Numbered from the stretch's first letter, positions 52,350 through 62,583 are shown. The stretch: DNA of 64,000 nt from Pseudoselenomonas ruminantium (GCA_902781305.1 CACZIV010000008.1:25293-89292); one strand, 5' to 3'. The notes: generated by a model not told the origin, from the sequence alone. Program-made: numbers and translations.

Positions 52350-53888
52350 GTGACGCTGTTATTTTTCGCCACCCTCCCTATTCTCTGGCTGATTGTAGCC
52401 CTCTCCGGTTTGAAAATGGCTGCCTGGAAAGCCTGCCCTGTGGCACTGTTACTGTCCTTGATTGCCAGCGTGTTGTATTTCGGTATGCCTATTGATTATA
52501 TGGCCAGTGCGGTATTGGAAGGGACTGCCCTTGCCTGCTGGCCGATACTTTTGATTATCACGGCGACAATTTACACCTACCATCTGTCGGTTCATACCGG
52601 CGGTATGGAGATCATCAAGGCCATGCTGACTTCTGTCAGCAGTGACTATCGGGTGCTGATCCTCTTGATTGCCTTTGGTTTTGGCGGCTTTTTGGAAGGC
52701 ATGGCGGGCTTTGGTACTGCAGTGGCTATTCCTGCCAGTATGTTGGCGGGGATGGGCATCAATCCCGTCAGTGCTGTGGCGGTATGTCTCGTGGCAAACT
52801 TCGTGCCATCGGCCTATGGTTCTATCGGCATTCCGCTCGTGACGCTCTCGGGGATTATGGGTACGGATTCAGCCCAATTGGCTACTTATGTGGCTTTGCA
52901 AATCAGTATTTTGGGGCTGTTTTGTCCCTTTCTGATGGTGGCCATTGCAGGGGGCAGCTGGCAGGCTGTCAAGGATATGCTGCCTGTATGTATGGCGGCA
53001 GGGCTCAGCTATGTGCTGGCGCAGTTGGGAGTTTCCTATTTTCTCGGCCCTGAGCTTGCTGGTGTGGCCGGTGCGTTATGTACGATGGGAGCTATTATCG
53101 GTGCGGTAAAATATTTCCCACCGCAGAACTCGTCTTATGTGCTACAGCGGGATAATGCTCCGCAGGTAACACAGCACCAAGCCTTTATGGCCTGGCTGCC
53201 CTTTGTACTGATTTTTATTCTGCTGCTCCTGACCAGCAAACTTGTGCCGACGATTTACGACTCGATTTCCCAGATTCGTACATCAATCCTGATTTATAAA
53301 GGTGAGGGCGGTGCACCGTATACCTTCCATTGGATAGCAACACCCGGCATGGTGATTTTCTTTGCAACCTTTGTCAGCGGTTTTATCAAAAGAACGCCGT
53401 TGGCAGATATGCTGGTGGTATTGCGTAAGACGCTGGCCAGCCTGCGGCCGACGTTTATTACCATCATCAGCATCATTGCCACAGCAAAAGTCATGGGCTA
53501 CAGCGGCATGACCACGACCATTGCCGATAATACCGTAGCAGCTACAGGCCTGATGTATCCGGCCATTGCAGCCTTTATCGGTTCGGTGGGCGGTTTTATC
53601 ACCGGGTCTGCTACCAGTACCTGCATTCTTTTGGGCAAGCTCCAGATGGATGCGGCAATCGCCATCGGCGCACCGCTCAATACGCAGATTTGGATTGCTG
53701 CGGCTAATGCAACCGGTGCTTGTGCAGGAAAATTGATTGCTCCGCAGAGTATTGCGATTGGTGTTGCCGCCATTGGCGTAGCAGGCAAAGGCAGTGAAAG
53801 TCAGTTGCTGGGACTGACGATGAAGATATACCTGCCGTTCATCATTTTGCTGGGCTTGTTGGTATACTTTGGTACGAGTGTGCTGTAG
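52350..53888 (+). CDS. lctP: L-lactate permease (LctP family)
   Basis: 512-residue transporter with about twelve to fourteen helices. The conserved stretch FGFGGFLEGMAGFGTAVAIP near residue 110 and the C-terminal NATGACAGKLIAPQSIAIG near 455 are LctP signatures. It carries lactate (or glycolate) with protons. GTG at 52350 is preferred, with AGAGGTGAG 9 bases upstream, over the GTG at 52341. It sits alone among envelope genes and ends with its own terminator. Confidence 0.92.
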   Translation: MTLLFFATLPILWLIVALSGLKMAAWKACPVALLLSLIASVLYFGMPIDYMASAVLEGTALACWPILLIITATIYTYHLSVHTGGMEIIKAMLTSVSSDYRVLILLIAFGFGGFLEGMAGFGTAVAIPASMLAGMGINPVSAVAVCLVANFVPSAYGSIGIPLVTLSGIMGTDSAQLATYVALQISILGLFCPFLMVAIAGGSWQAVKDMLPVCMAAGLSYVLAQLGVSYFLGPELAGVAGALCTMGAIIGAVKYFPPQNSSYVLQRDNAPQVTQHQAFMAWLPFVLIFILLLLTSKLVPTIYDSISQIRTSILIYKGEGGAPYTFHWIATPGMVIFFATFVSGFIKRTPLADMLVVLRKTLASLRPTFITIISIIATAKVMGYSGMTTTIADNTVAATGLMYPAIAAFIGSVGGFITGSATSTCILLGKLQMDAAIAIGAPLNTQIWIAAANATGACAGKLIAPQSIAIGVAAIGVAGKGSESQLLGLTMKIYLPFIILLGLLVYFGTSVL

Positions 53889-53903
53889 GCAAATAAAATA
53901 CCC

Positions 53904-53932
53904 AATCCGCACGGAAAGTGCGGATTTTTTTT
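53904..53932 (+). terminator. Terminator of lctP
   Basis: Perfect 9-bp stem AATCCGCAC / GTGCGGATT with a 5-base loop, followed by a run of eight T bases. It lies 15 bp after the stop. Confidence 0.92.
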
Positions 53933-53991
53933 GTGTGATGTGGTAAAATTAAACGTTAGATAAAGATTTAGATGAAAAAGGGAGTTCCATA

Positions 53992-55131
53992 ATGCGCATT
54001 GGAATTTTTGAAAATATAATGACCCCCGGCGGACATGAGGTGGATTTTGACCGAATTATCGTGGAAGAGATGCAGAAACGTGGTCATGAAGTTTGCTTCT
54101 ATGTGCCGGAGGGCTTTCAATTCAGTTTTGACTATCATGTGCCTGTGCATGAACTGAAAGGAAAAGTCGTTTCTTATAGCGGCGTGACCGGCTTGCGAAA
54201 ACTGGCTCGTACGGTGAAGCGGGAATGGAATCGCATGGGCTGGTATCGCCAGCTTTACGAAGTGGCGGTACGTGGCGAGGTGGATGCCCTGATTGTGCCG
54301 ACCTCGACATATCGTTATCTGCGTGCCTTGGCTAAAAGCCGGCTGCGCAAATCGCCGGTGCCCATTATCTTTATCCTGCATGGTATCAACCTCGGAGAAG
54401 CGCCAAAGTTTTTGCGGGAAGCAGATAAGCTTGCTGGCTGCAGGAATATCCGCCCCACGGTGCTGACGTTTAGTGACGATATCTTTGGCGAAAAACGCAG
54501 CAATATCCGCACAATCTATCCACCGACATTCATTCCGCGGGATATAGAGGCAACGCCGCCGCAGAATGAAGTGCTGACCATTGGCTTCTTTGGTCAGTAT
54601 CGTCGGGAAAAACGCTTGGAAGATTTCTTGAAGATTTATCTGCAGGGGCATTATACCCGTCCGGTAAAGCTGTTGGTGCAGGGCGCAACTATGCACCCCG
54701 AGGATGCCGAAGACTTTGAGCGCATTATCAAAAAATATAAAGGAACGGAAGGTATAGAGTTCCTCCACAAGGGCCTTATCGGCAAAGAATGGCAGCAGGC
54801 CATTGCCGGTATTGATGTACTTCTGTTACCCTATTCTGCGCCCCGTTACCGCTATCATTGGGGGGGAATGCTCTTTACGGCTATAGGCTATCAAAAACCA
54901 GTTATAGCCAGTGACGATATGAACCCGGAAGTATTCGATTCCTTCCATATCGGGGAACTGTTTAAAAGTGGCGATATGGAAGCATTGCAGAGCGTTTTGG
55001 AGCAGTTTATCAATAATTATGAGGCGCAACGTTCCGTGTATGCCGACGAATTGAAGAAAGCTGCTGATGAATTTTCGCCGCAGGCTTTTGCAGGGCGGAT
55101 AGAAAAAATAATGATGGAGAAATATGAATGA
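53992..55131 (+). CDS. Glycosyltransferase, GT4-like
   Basis: 379-residue GT-B fold enzyme. The N-terminal half has the HEVDFDRIIVEEMQKRGHEV acceptor-domain pattern. The C-terminal half shows IGFFGQYRREKRLEDFLKIY near residue 195 and the donor-site region LLLPYSAPRYRYHWGGML near 280, with a Glu seen later in DDMNPEVF. Likely adds a core sugar to LPS; donor unknown. AAGGGAG precedes the ATG. The last four bases overlap the next glycosyltransferase gene (ATGA). Confidence 0.8.
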   Translation: MRIGIFENIMTPGGHEVDFDRIIVEEMQKRGHEVCFYVPEGFQFSFDYHVPVHELKGKVVSYSGVTGLRKLARTVKREWNRMGWYRQLYEVAVRGEVDALIVPTSTYRYLRALAKSRLRKSPVPIIFILHGINLGEAPKFLREADKLAGCRNIRPTVLTFSDDIFGEKRSNIRTIYPPTFIPRDIEATPPQNEVLTIGFFGQYRREKRLEDFLKIYLQGHYTRPVKLLVQGATMHPEDAEDFERIIKKYKGTEGIEFLHKGLIGKEWQQAIAGIDVLLLPYSAPRYRYHWGGMLFTAIGYQKPVIASDDMNPEVFDSFHIGELFKSGDMEALQSVLEQFINNYEAQRSVYADELKKAADEFSPQAFAGRIEKIMMEKYE

Positions 55132-55880
55132 AGCTTGCAGTAATCATCCTGACCAGAAATGAAGAAAAGAATATCCATGATTGTATTGCAAGCGTAGATT
55201 TTGCGGATGAAATTATAGTCGTGGATTCCGGCAGTGAGGACAGGACCTGTGAAATTGCAGAGAAGCTGGGGGCAAAGGTTTATCAACATCCGATGGATGA
55301 GGAGGGCTTTGCCGGCCAGCGTAATTTCGCCCTGGATAAGACAACGGCAGACTGGGTGCTTTATCTGGATGCGGATGAACGTATCACGCCGGAATTAGCG
55401 GCAGAGATTCGCCGGCATATTGAGAAAACTCCGCAACAGGCCGCAGATATCAGACGTATAAGTGTTGTCTTAGGACAGCGCATGTATCATGGTGTCTATC
55501 GGCCGGACTATATTACACGTTTGTTTCCGCGAGATAAGGTGCATTGGGAAGGCGTGGTACATGAACATGCACGAACAGAACTTCCCATTATTCGTTTGCA
55601 GGCCCCAGCACATCATTATTGTTTGACAAACTGGGAACAGTATTTCGAAAAGTTTAATCGTTATACGACGCTTATGGCAGAAAAGATGTACCAATCGAAA
55701 AAGCGTACAAACCTTATTTCTGCCCATTTGCATGCGATATTTGCATTTCTGCAAATGTACATTATCAAGCGTGGCTGTCTGGATGGAAAATTAGGATTTA
55801 TACTTTGTGAGTATCATTATGCATATACATTGACAAAGTATGTGAAACTGTATTATTTAACAAAAAAAGAAAAGATCTAG
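55128..55880 (+). CDS. Glycosyltransferase family 2, WaaE/KdtX-like
   Basis: 250-residue GT-A fold enzyme. The N-terminus LAVIILTRNEEKNIHDCI and VDSGSEDRTCEIAE, the phrase EGFAGQRNFAL and the metal site YLDADERITPE near residue 82 match the WaaE group, which adds glucose to inner-core heptose. It overlaps the preceding GT4-like gene by 4 bp and is followed by a DUF535 gene after 10 bp. Confidence 0.86.
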   Translation: MKLAVIILTRNEEKNIHDCIASVDFADEIIVVDSGSEDRTCEIAEKLGAKVYQHPMDEEGFAGQRNFALDKTTADWVLYLDADERITPELAAEIRRHIEKTPQQAADIRRISVVLGQRMYHGVYRPDYITRLFPRDKVHWEGVVHEHARTELPIIRLQAPAHHYCLTNWEQYFEKFNRYTTLMAEKMYQSKKRTNLISAHLHAIFAFLQMYIIKRGCLDGKLGFILCEYHYAYTLTKYVKLYYLTKKEKI

Positions 55881-55890
55881 GGGACGAGTA

Positions 55891-56796
55891 ATGATAGGTA
55901 AGATTATCGAACTGGGCAAATGTATCTATGATACTAGCAATCCACGGGAAGTGCATCGTATGGTTGTATTTTTAGGCCGCTATATGATACATTATTCCGC
56001 AATGGAAAAACTGATGGACTTTTTTCAGCAGGATAAGTTACGGCAGGAGATTATTCAAAAAAATGCATTTCCGATAGAACAGGCTACCCGTGCATTTTTT
56101 TATGCCGGGTCAACATTGAAAGATAGAATAAAATTAATTGTTAATCATTTTAATATAGAAAATAAATGTTTGAATGACGAATGGTTTGTGCGTTTGAATA
56201 CGGATGATCATTATAAGATTTGGGAATCGGATCAGGAAGATATCCGATGGTATGCTGATTTGCATATGGCACCGGGACAACGAAAGGAAGGGCTGCTGGC
56301 TGTCAATATGTATGTAGATGACATTACACTATACCAGATTATTTTTTGGCTGGATAAGGATAAGCATGGTGAAGATGCAATGTGGATTGGTGCGATGCAA
56401 GGCCCGAATGTGTCCAATGCTGTAGAAATAATCAAGGATATTACCAAACGTTCCCATCGTTATCGTACCAAGAATCTCATCTTGTATATGGCTATGGCTG
56501 TAGCAAGAAGTTTTAATTGTAAGCATATCTATGCAGTATCCAATGAAGGCTATTATGCGATGAACCATATTCGTCGTGATCGTAAGCTCAAGACGGATTT
56601 TGGTGAATTTTGGGAAGAAGTTGGCGGGCATAAGACGGAGGATTCCAGATTTTATGAAATTCCGTTGGTTGAAGTGCGTAAAACAATGGAAGAAGTGCCC
56701 ACGCGTAAACGTGCGGTTTATCGCAAGCGTTTTGCGTTTCAGGATGATGTGTATGCTCAGATTAAGATGAATATGCAAAAGATAATGCGAGGCTGA
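55891..56796 (+). CDS. DUF535 (VirK/YbjX) family protein
   Basis: 301-residue protein of a family with no settled biochemical role. VirK and YbjX have been linked to LPS modification, resistance to antimicrobial peptides and virulence-factor release. Family-like phrases are LNTDDHYKIWESDQEDIRWY near residue 105, MWIGAMQGPN near 165 and HIYAVSNEGYYAMN near 212. No signal peptide or membrane helix. It is within the LPS core cluster. Confidence 0.82.
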   Translation: MIGKIIELGKCIYDTSNPREVHRMVVFLGRYMIHYSAMEKLMDFFQQDKLRQEIIQKNAFPIEQATRAFFYAGSTLKDRIKLIVNHFNIENKCLNDEWFVRLNTDDHYKIWESDQEDIRWYADLHMAPGQRKEGLLAVNMYVDDITLYQIIFWLDKDKHGEDAMWIGAMQGPNVSNAVEIIKDITKRSHRYRTKNLILYMAMAVARSFNCKHIYAVSNEGYYAMNHIRRDRKLKTDFGEFWEEVGGHKTEDSRFYEIPLVEVRKTMEEVPTRKRAVYRKRFAFQDDVYAQIKMNMQKIMRG

Positions 56797-56803
56797 AGTA
56801 TTT

Positions 56804-57305
56804 ATGTTTAATCCAGACAGTATAAATGATTTGCGATACTATACGGAGAAACAGATAATCGATAGGAAATCAGCGCGAATTGCAGCGCGTGACTTTTCTG
56901 TACCTGTGGTGGCCATGGCGAACGCGGATGGTGGCTATTTAATAGTGGGCATCGAAGATGACGGTACCATAACAGGTATTGATGATCAAGAGAAAAATTT
57001 GAATGAACTTCTGCGTGTGCCATTTGATTACTGCGTTCCTTCTGTGACACTGGAATCAAGAAACGCCTGTGTTAGTAGATAAACACCAAGATGTAATGGC
57101 TGCTGATGTGGCAAAGCTGTTAGCTTATTGTAAACAGGCAAGAAGCCGCTTGGAAATTATGGACTATATGAATATGAACGATCGGAAAAACTTTAATAGA
57201 CGATTCTTGAACCCCTTATTGGATGATGGCAAACTGCGCATGACCCTGCCTGACAAACCGACAAGCAGGTATCAAAAGTATATTGCTGTCGGAATAAGAG
57301 AATAA
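56804..57305 (+). pseudogene. Remnant of an AlbA_2/Schlafen-type ATP-binding transcriptional regulator
   Basis: The first frame (56804-57082) encodes about 85 residues of an AlbA_2 domain: ETK-like EKQIIDRKSARI, then VVAMANADGGYLIVGIEDDG and ITGIDD. It then ends abruptly after a shift. A second frame (57069-57305) encodes a winged-helix-like C-terminus (ARSRLEIMDYMNMNDRKNF through LTLPDKPTSRYQKY-type end). Intact relatives have 350-480 residues, so the central part is missing. Both frames are probably decayed and non-functional. Confidence 0.75.
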
Positions 57306-57320
57306 AGGTGAATTAGTAGT

Positions 57321-58382
57321 ATGGAAAAATACAGGAATATTTTGATCAATGCGTTGGTAAATCTAGGCGATGTTGTTTTGACGACTAGTGCCATCGCTTT
57401 GTTGAAAAAGGCATATCCCAAAGCAAAAATCACGATGTTGGTTAAACCGGTAGTGCGTGAAGCTGTGGAAAACAACCCATTGATTGATGAAGTAATAGTC
57501 TTTCAATACAAGGCCAAAGAGAATTCTATTAGTAAAATGATGGCGATGATTAAAGATATCAAAAATCGTCATTTTGATTTATCCATATCCTTTGATCGCA
57601 AATTGCGTCCTGCTTTGCTTTGCTGGCTGGCAGGGATACCTGTTCGAGTTGGCCCTGATAGAGTGTTTGATGACCGCCCTAGCAGGGTAACTTGGTTATA
57701 TACGGATGTGGTTCAGATTTCGCATGATTTGGATGCTACTTTGCAAGCGGAGACTTATCAAACGATTATCCGCAAATTTACAGGGCTTGCAGGCCACGCT
57801 GAACCTGTATTTGCCCGAATCACAGATGCAGCCGATAAAAAGGCTGAGGAGTTATTAATGTGCTTGTCAAAAGCAGAAAAAAGAATCGCGCTTTGCGTCA
57901 AAGGTACATTTGCTCTAAAAACATGGCCCAAAGAATATTTTGTTCAGGTTGTTACGGAACTGGCCAAACGATACGATGCGGCATTTTTTATTGTTGGGGC
58001 GCCCAATGATCGGGAATATGCTGATGAGGTAATAGCATCTATGGAACAGCCGGTGATGAATTTTTGTGGGAAAACTAGCTTAGTGGATTTGGCGGCCATT
58101 ATTGGCAAGGCTGACCTGCTGATTACAGTAGATACGGGAGCTACCCATATCGCAGCTACTACGGGGATACCAATGGTGACGATGTATGGTTGCACTAGCC
58201 CGGAGCGTTGGCATCCGGTCAACAAAAATGCCCGTGTCTTAACTAGCAGAGAATCTTGCTGTCCATGTAACTACAGACCTCAGGAGTGTCCAAGTTATCC
58301 GCAGCCAAACTGTCTCTGGAGTATTACTCCTGAAATGGTGTTGGATGAATGTGATAAACTTTTGGCGAATCCACCCAAATAA
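57321..58382 (+). CDS. Glycosyltransferase family 9 (heptosyltransferase-like)
   Basis: 353-residue GT9 enzyme: ILINALVNLGDVVLTTSAIA at the N-terminus, ALCVKGTFALKTWPKEYF near residue 195 and TVDTGATHIAATTGIPMVTM near 273, with a Cys-rich end (CCPCNY). It is the third GT9 protein in the window and likely adds a further heptose in the core. It starts the AT-richer glycosyltransferase block. Confidence 0.86.
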   Translation: MEKYRNILINALVNLGDVVLTTSAIALLKKAYPKAKITMLVKPVVREAVENNPLIDEVIVFQYKAKENSISKMMAMIKDIKNRHFDLSISFDRKLRPALLCWLAGIPVRVGPDRVFDDRPSRVTWLYTDVVQISHDLDATLQAETYQTIIRKFTGLAGHAEPVFARITDAADKKAEELLMCLSKAEKRIALCVKGTFALKTWPKEYFVQVVTELAKRYDAAFFIVGAPNDREYADEVIASMEQPVMNFCGKTSLVDLAAIIGKADLLITVDTGATHIAATTGIPMVTMYGCTSPERWHPVNKNARVLTSRESCCPCNYRPQECPSYPQPNCLWSITPEMVLDECDKLLANPPK

Positions 58383-58404
58383 ACAATACGGAAGGTGATA
58401 ATTC

Positions 58405-59529
58405 ATGAATATAGGCTTATTTGTCAAAGATTTTGCGGCAGGAAAAGAATTTTCCAAAGATGGGTTGCCAATGAAAAGTGGTGCAGAGTTTCAAGCAGAA
58501 AATTATGCACTACAGCTCATAAAGAAGGGGCATAATGTAACTATTATGGCAAAAAAGCGATATTGGTTTACCAAAGCTAGAGAAAACATAAATGGTATTG
58601 ATTTAGTACGATTGCATGCACCATTTCGGTGGTTGGAGATTTTAATACGTTTATTTACTACTCATCGAAAAATAGATGCCTTCTACATTATTGGAACACC
58701 TAAATTTGCTGTTTGGGCTATTCTTTATGCAAGAATAATGCATAAGCCTGTAACTTTGTCCATTACTATAAAAGAAGAAATTTTTGATGAGAAGGCTAGC
58801 TGGAGAAATAAAATCTTGGCCTCGTGTACGAATTATATTGCTAACACAAAAGAGATATTCGAAGGATACCATGTAATAGGTAAAATTGATAATAAAAAAA
58901 TACATTTACTAGCGCATGGCATTGACACAAAAAAGTATTCTAAATCAAATTCTGAAATAAAGCGACAACTTAGGCAAAAATATGGCATACCGCTAAAAGC
59001 TCCAGTTGTATTATTTTGTGCCCGAGTGGTTTTACGCAAAGGGATTGATACCTTAATAAAGATGTGGCCTATAATTTTTAAGGAGGTAACAAACGCAAAG
59101 CTGATTGTTGTTGGTGGTGGAAAATATGAATTACTACAGCAATTAAAGAGGCTATCTAAAGAAAATAATGATAGTGTAATTATTACAGGGGAAGTGCCAA
59201 AACCACAGGACTACTATCAGCTATCTGATTTGTATGTTTTTCCTTCTCGTAGCGAAGGATTACCCACTTCTCTAATGGAAGCAATGTCCTGTGGCTTGCC
59301 GTCGGTTGTTTCGGATATAGGTGGATGTGATGATTTAATCGTAAACGGAGAAAATGGTTTCAGAGTATATTCAGAAGATGCTAATGGATTTGCGGAAAAA
59401 ATTATTTATTTGCTTAATAATGAAGATATAAGGCAGATAATGAGCATAAGTGCTGCGAAATATGTACGAGAAAATTGTGACTATGATCAAGTGATAAGTA
59501 GATTGGAACGGATATTAGAAAATAAGTGA
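58405..59529 (+). CDS. Glycosyltransferase family 4
   Basis: 374-residue GT-B enzyme. The C-terminal domain (about 185-370) carries VLFCARVVLRKGIDTLIKMW, VVGGGKYELL and the donor motif FPSRSEGLPTSLMEAMSCGL with the EX7E glutamates. Donor and acceptor are unknown. AAGGTGA precedes the ATG. Clearly AT-richer than the heptose genes. It overlaps the GT8 gene by 4 bp (GTGA). Confidence 0.87.
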   Translation: MNIGLFVKDFAAGKEFSKDGLPMKSGAEFQAENYALQLIKKGHNVTIMAKKRYWFTKARENINGIDLVRLHAPFRWLEILIRLFTTHRKIDAFYIIGTPKFAVWAILYARIMHKPVTLSITIKEEIFDEKASWRNKILASCTNYIANTKEIFEGYHVIGKIDNKKIHLLAHGIDTKKYSKSNSEIKRQLRQKYGIPLKAPVVLFCARVVLRKGIDTLIKMWPIIFKEVTNAKLIVVGGGKYELLQQLKRLSKENNDSVIITGEVPKPQDYYQLSDLYVFPSRSEGLPTSLMEAMSCGLPSVVSDIGGCDDLIVNGENGFRVYSEDANGFAEKIIYLLNNEDIRQIMSISAAKYVRENCDYDQVISRLERILENK

Positions 59530-60464
59530 CTGCTATGATTAATGAAAAAGTAGAACGTCAATGCCTTAAGTTAGGGAATAGTGACGATAAAGATAATATA
59601 ATTCATATTGCGTATGGTATTGATAAAAAATTTATTTTACCAGCCGGTGTTTCAATTGTTTCCGTGTTGGAAAACAATAAAAAAGAAAAATTCATATTTC
59701 ATATACTAATTGATGAAATAAGTGAAAATGATGTTAATAAATTTGCTCAGATTACGAAACAATATCCAAGAGTATCTATACATATTCATGTTATTGATGT
59801 TGAAGGAGTAAAAGATTTACCAACCAGTAAAAGATATTCTTGTGCAGTTTATTATCGTTTATACTTATCTCAAGTAATCCCTAGAAATATAAAAAAGATT
59901 CTATACATAGATGCTGATGTTATATGCTTATCTAATCTGCAGGAACTATTTAATATAAATACTGGAAATAATATAATTGCAGCAGCTTGCGAACGTATAG
60001 TTACAGAAGATGAAAGGCGCTTTAACTCTGGTGTGTTGTATATTAACCTTACATATTGGAGAAATTGTAATATACCTGAAAAACTGGATGAGTTTTTTCA
60101 TCAATCTGGAGAATTCTTTTACGATCAGGATGCGTTAAATAACGTGTTGGAGAAAAACGTATATTTTCTGGATAGAAAATATAATTTTATGTTGGACGCT
60201 ACGGAAAAGGATATTCCTGTCGATGTTGTACTATTACATTATTGTGATGAAAAGCCTTGGAGAGCCTGGTATGATAACAAAGATAAGGAATATTTTGACT
60301 ATTACAAAGCGTTATCTCCATGGAGCGATGTTCCTGCGGAATTGCCCAGTGACTATCAGCAGTGGAAATATATGGGACATCATTGGTTAAGAAAGCATAA
60401 GTATTTGCAGGCATTGAAATGTTACTGGCAATATTCAATTGATAAATTGAAGGAGAAGAGGTAA
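59526..60464 (+). CDS. Glycosyltransferase family 8 (WaaJ/RfaJ-like), first copy
   Basis: 312-residue GT-A enzyme. The N-terminus IHIAYGIDKKFILPAGVSIVS, the metal-binding DxD in KILYIDADVIC near residue 125 and FYDQDALNNVL near 195 are GT8 signatures; the tail after residue 255 resembles the RfaJ C-terminal extension. It transfers glucose or galactose to the LPS outer core. GTG at 59526 overlaps the previous stop; ATG at 59535 is an alternative. Confidence 0.86.
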   Translation: MTAMINEKVERQCLKLGNSDDKDNIIHIAYGIDKKFILPAGVSIVSVLENNKKEKFIFHILIDEISENDVNKFAQITKQYPRVSIHIHVIDVEGVKDLPTSKRYSCAVYYRLYLSQVIPRNIKKILYIDADVICLSNLQELFNINTGNNIIAAACERIVTEDERRFNSGVLYINLTYWRNCNIPEKLDEFFHQSGEFFYDQDALNNVLEKNVYFLDRKYNFMLDATEKDIPVDVVLLHYCDEKPWRAWYDNKDKEYFDYYKALSPWSDVPAELPSDYQQWKYMGHHWLRKHKYLQALKCYWQYSIDKLKEKR

Positions 60465-60467
60465 ATA

Positions 60468-61607
60468 ATGACTAGAATGGCTGTGCTTATGTATACGATG
60501 TCTACGGAAATACATTTGGCGAAAGATCCATGCTCATACGCATATTATTTGGCTCGTGAATGTGGTTGGGAAACAAGTTATGTATATTTTAATACTTACC
60601 AACTTCATGACGATGAATTTGAAAAATATTGCCGCTTGGTGCATCTCGGCGATGAGTTCGATTTTAGAAAAGAAATTGCAATTGGTCAAAAATGGCTAAA
60701 AGAAAATGCAATGTCTTTGGATGTGTTGATGTTATTCAATTATGGAACATCAACATATAGAACTGCAAATTACGCAAAAAAGATAAATCCTAATTTGAAG
60801 ATTTGGTGTAAACTTGATATGTCGGAAGGTGGATTTTCTCATTTTTATGATGGGACAATATCGAGGAAAATTAAATCTATGGTGGAACGTATAAAAGGCC
60901 ATAATATTGATTTGTATACAGTAGAGAATAAACAATTTTTTGATGTGTTGAAGAATCATATTGCTTTTAAGAGCAGAATAGAGTATTTGCCTAATTGTGT
61001 ATCCTTTTTAAATGTGAAGCGTGATGAGATAGATAAAGGTCAAACAAAAGAGAAGATTTGTTTGACTGTTGGTCGAATTGGTGATAAAAATAAAAACAAC
61101 GAATTGTTTTTGAATGCGATAAGAATGTTGCCAGATGATATTTTGGCGGAGTGGAAGTTTTATTTTGTTGGCCCCTATACGGAATCGTTTTGTGCATATG
61201 TGGAAAAGTGCTGTTTGGAACGTGAAATGCTAAGGAAGACGGTTGTCCTCAGGGGGGGGATATATGAGCGAGAAAAATTGTATGAAATATACCAAAAGTC
61301 CAGATTCTTTATTCTAACAAGCTTTAGTGAAGGGTTTAATGTTTCAGTGATTGAGGCTATGTACTTTGGTTGTTATCCAATTTTAACACATTATGGAAGA
61401 AGTGTAATGGATGTGACGGATAATGGCAGGTTAGGGACAATATTAAAAGGATATACAGCTGAGGAATTGGAGAATGTGATGAGTCATTTACTGAATAGAG
61501 TGGATGTGAATACTCATGAGGAAATTAAGGCTTATGCGAGAAAAAACTATAGCTATGAGCACTGGTCAAAGGTACTGGCTGGATATATTGATAAACTTTT
61601 AGTGTAA
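60468..61607 (+). CDS. Glycosyltransferase, GT4-like
   Basis: 379 residues. The C-terminal half has LTVGRIGDKNKNNELFLNAI near residue 200 and the donor motif TSFSEGFNVSVIEAMYFGCYP near 285 with the EX7E pair. The N-terminal acceptor domain is not conserved with well-known families. Probably outer-core or O-antigen assembly. It starts 3 bp after the first GT8 gene. Confidence 0.8.
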   Translation: MTRMAVLMYTMSTEIHLAKDPCSYAYYLARECGWETSYVYFNTYQLHDDEFEKYCRLVHLGDEFDFRKEIAIGQKWLKENAMSLDVLMLFNYGTSTYRTANYAKKINPNLKIWCKLDMSEGGFSHFYDGTISRKIKSMVERIKGHNIDLYTVENKQFFDVLKNHIAFKSRIEYLPNCVSFLNVKRDEIDKGQTKEKICLTVGRIGDKNKNNELFLNAIRMLPDDILAEWKFYFVGPYTESFCAYVEKCCLEREMLRKTVVLRGGIYEREKLYEIYQKSRFFILTSFSEGFNVSVIEAMYFGCYPILTHYGRSVMDVTDNGRLGTILKGYTAEELENVMSHLLNRVDVNTHEEIKAYARKNYSYEHWSKVLAGYIDKLLV

Positions 61608-61622
61608 TTTAGGAGGGGCAGC

Positions 61623-62582
61623 GTGTTTAATTTTGCGGATTTTGTCATAAATGAGGAAGTATATGGAGAACTAAATAAGGATTTACCACATATGCATATC
61701 GCATTTGGAGTAGATCATTGGTTTGTTCCACCTATGGGAATAATGATGGAATCTTTGTTGAACAACAACAAACATCTCAATATATCATTTCATGTTTTTT
61801 TGACATCTATGGAAGAAATAGATAAAGATAAATTAATTCGCTTATCCCAAAAATATGAGAATGCCATAATAAAATTGTATACCGTGAGTATTGAACTTTA
61901 TGTTGGGATAAAAAGTCCAATTCAGTATTACTTAACGACAGCGTCTCTTCATCGATTTATAGCTATGTCATATCTGTATCCGAAAGTTGATAAGATTTTA
62001 TATATTGATGCGGACACTTGTTGTGTCGCACCAATTGATGAATTGTTAAATATGCAACTAGGAAATTGCGTTTTTGCAGCAGTAGAAGATGGTGAGGATA
62101 TTGCAGCTGCTCGGAAGAAGGCGTTAGCTTTAGATGAGAGACAACTGTACTATAATTCGGGAGTTATTTGGGCGGATTTAAGGAAATGGAATGAAAATAA
62201 TGTTTCTGAGAAATGTATGAGATTAATGATGGAACGAGAAGATTTGATATATGCCGATCAAGATGCTATAAATGTAGTTGCAGGCATGTACGGTAAGGTA
62301 ATTCCATCAAGATATAATTACTTTGGCAGTTTGCCTAATAGAGAGGAAGATACTGTTATAATACATTATCGCTCCGGTAAACCTTGGCATCCTTGGTTTG
62401 AAGGGGGGCTAAAGACTGTGTGGCAGGAATATAAAAATCGTTCATTATGGTTTGATTGGTTATTTGTGCCGCGCAATTATCGTGAATATCGATTGATGGC
62501 AAAATGGAGTTGGAAGAATAAAGATTATATTTCTTCGATGAAATGGTATGCGGGGTATATTTATAGGAAAGTGAGTTGTTAA
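61623..62582 (+). CDS. Glycosyltransferase family 8 (WaaJ/RfaJ-like), second copy
   Basis: 319-residue GT8 enzyme. IAFGVDHWFVPPMGIMMESLL opens the domain, DxD lies in KILYIDADTCCVAP near residue 123, and YADQDAINVVAG near 210. It is a paralogue of the protein at 59526 with the same C-terminal extension, so the two probably add similar hexoses at different positions. GTG start with AGGAGGGG 6 bases upstream. Confidence 0.87.
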   Translation: MFNFADFVINEEVYGELNKDLPHMHIAFGVDHWFVPPMGIMMESLLNNNKHLNISFHVFLTSMEEIDKDKLIRLSQKYENAIIKLYTVSIELYVGIKSPIQYYLTTASLHRFIAMSYLYPKVDKILYIDADTCCVAPIDELLNMQLGNCVFAAVEDGEDIAAARKKALALDERQLYYNSGVIWADLRKWNENNVSEKCMRLMMEREDLIYADQDAINVVAGMYGKVIPSRYNYFGSLPNREEDTVIIHYRSGKPWHPWFEGGLKTVWQEYKNRSLWFDWLFVPRNYREYRLMAKWSWKNKDYISSMKWYAGYIYRKVSC

Positions 62583-62583
62583 A

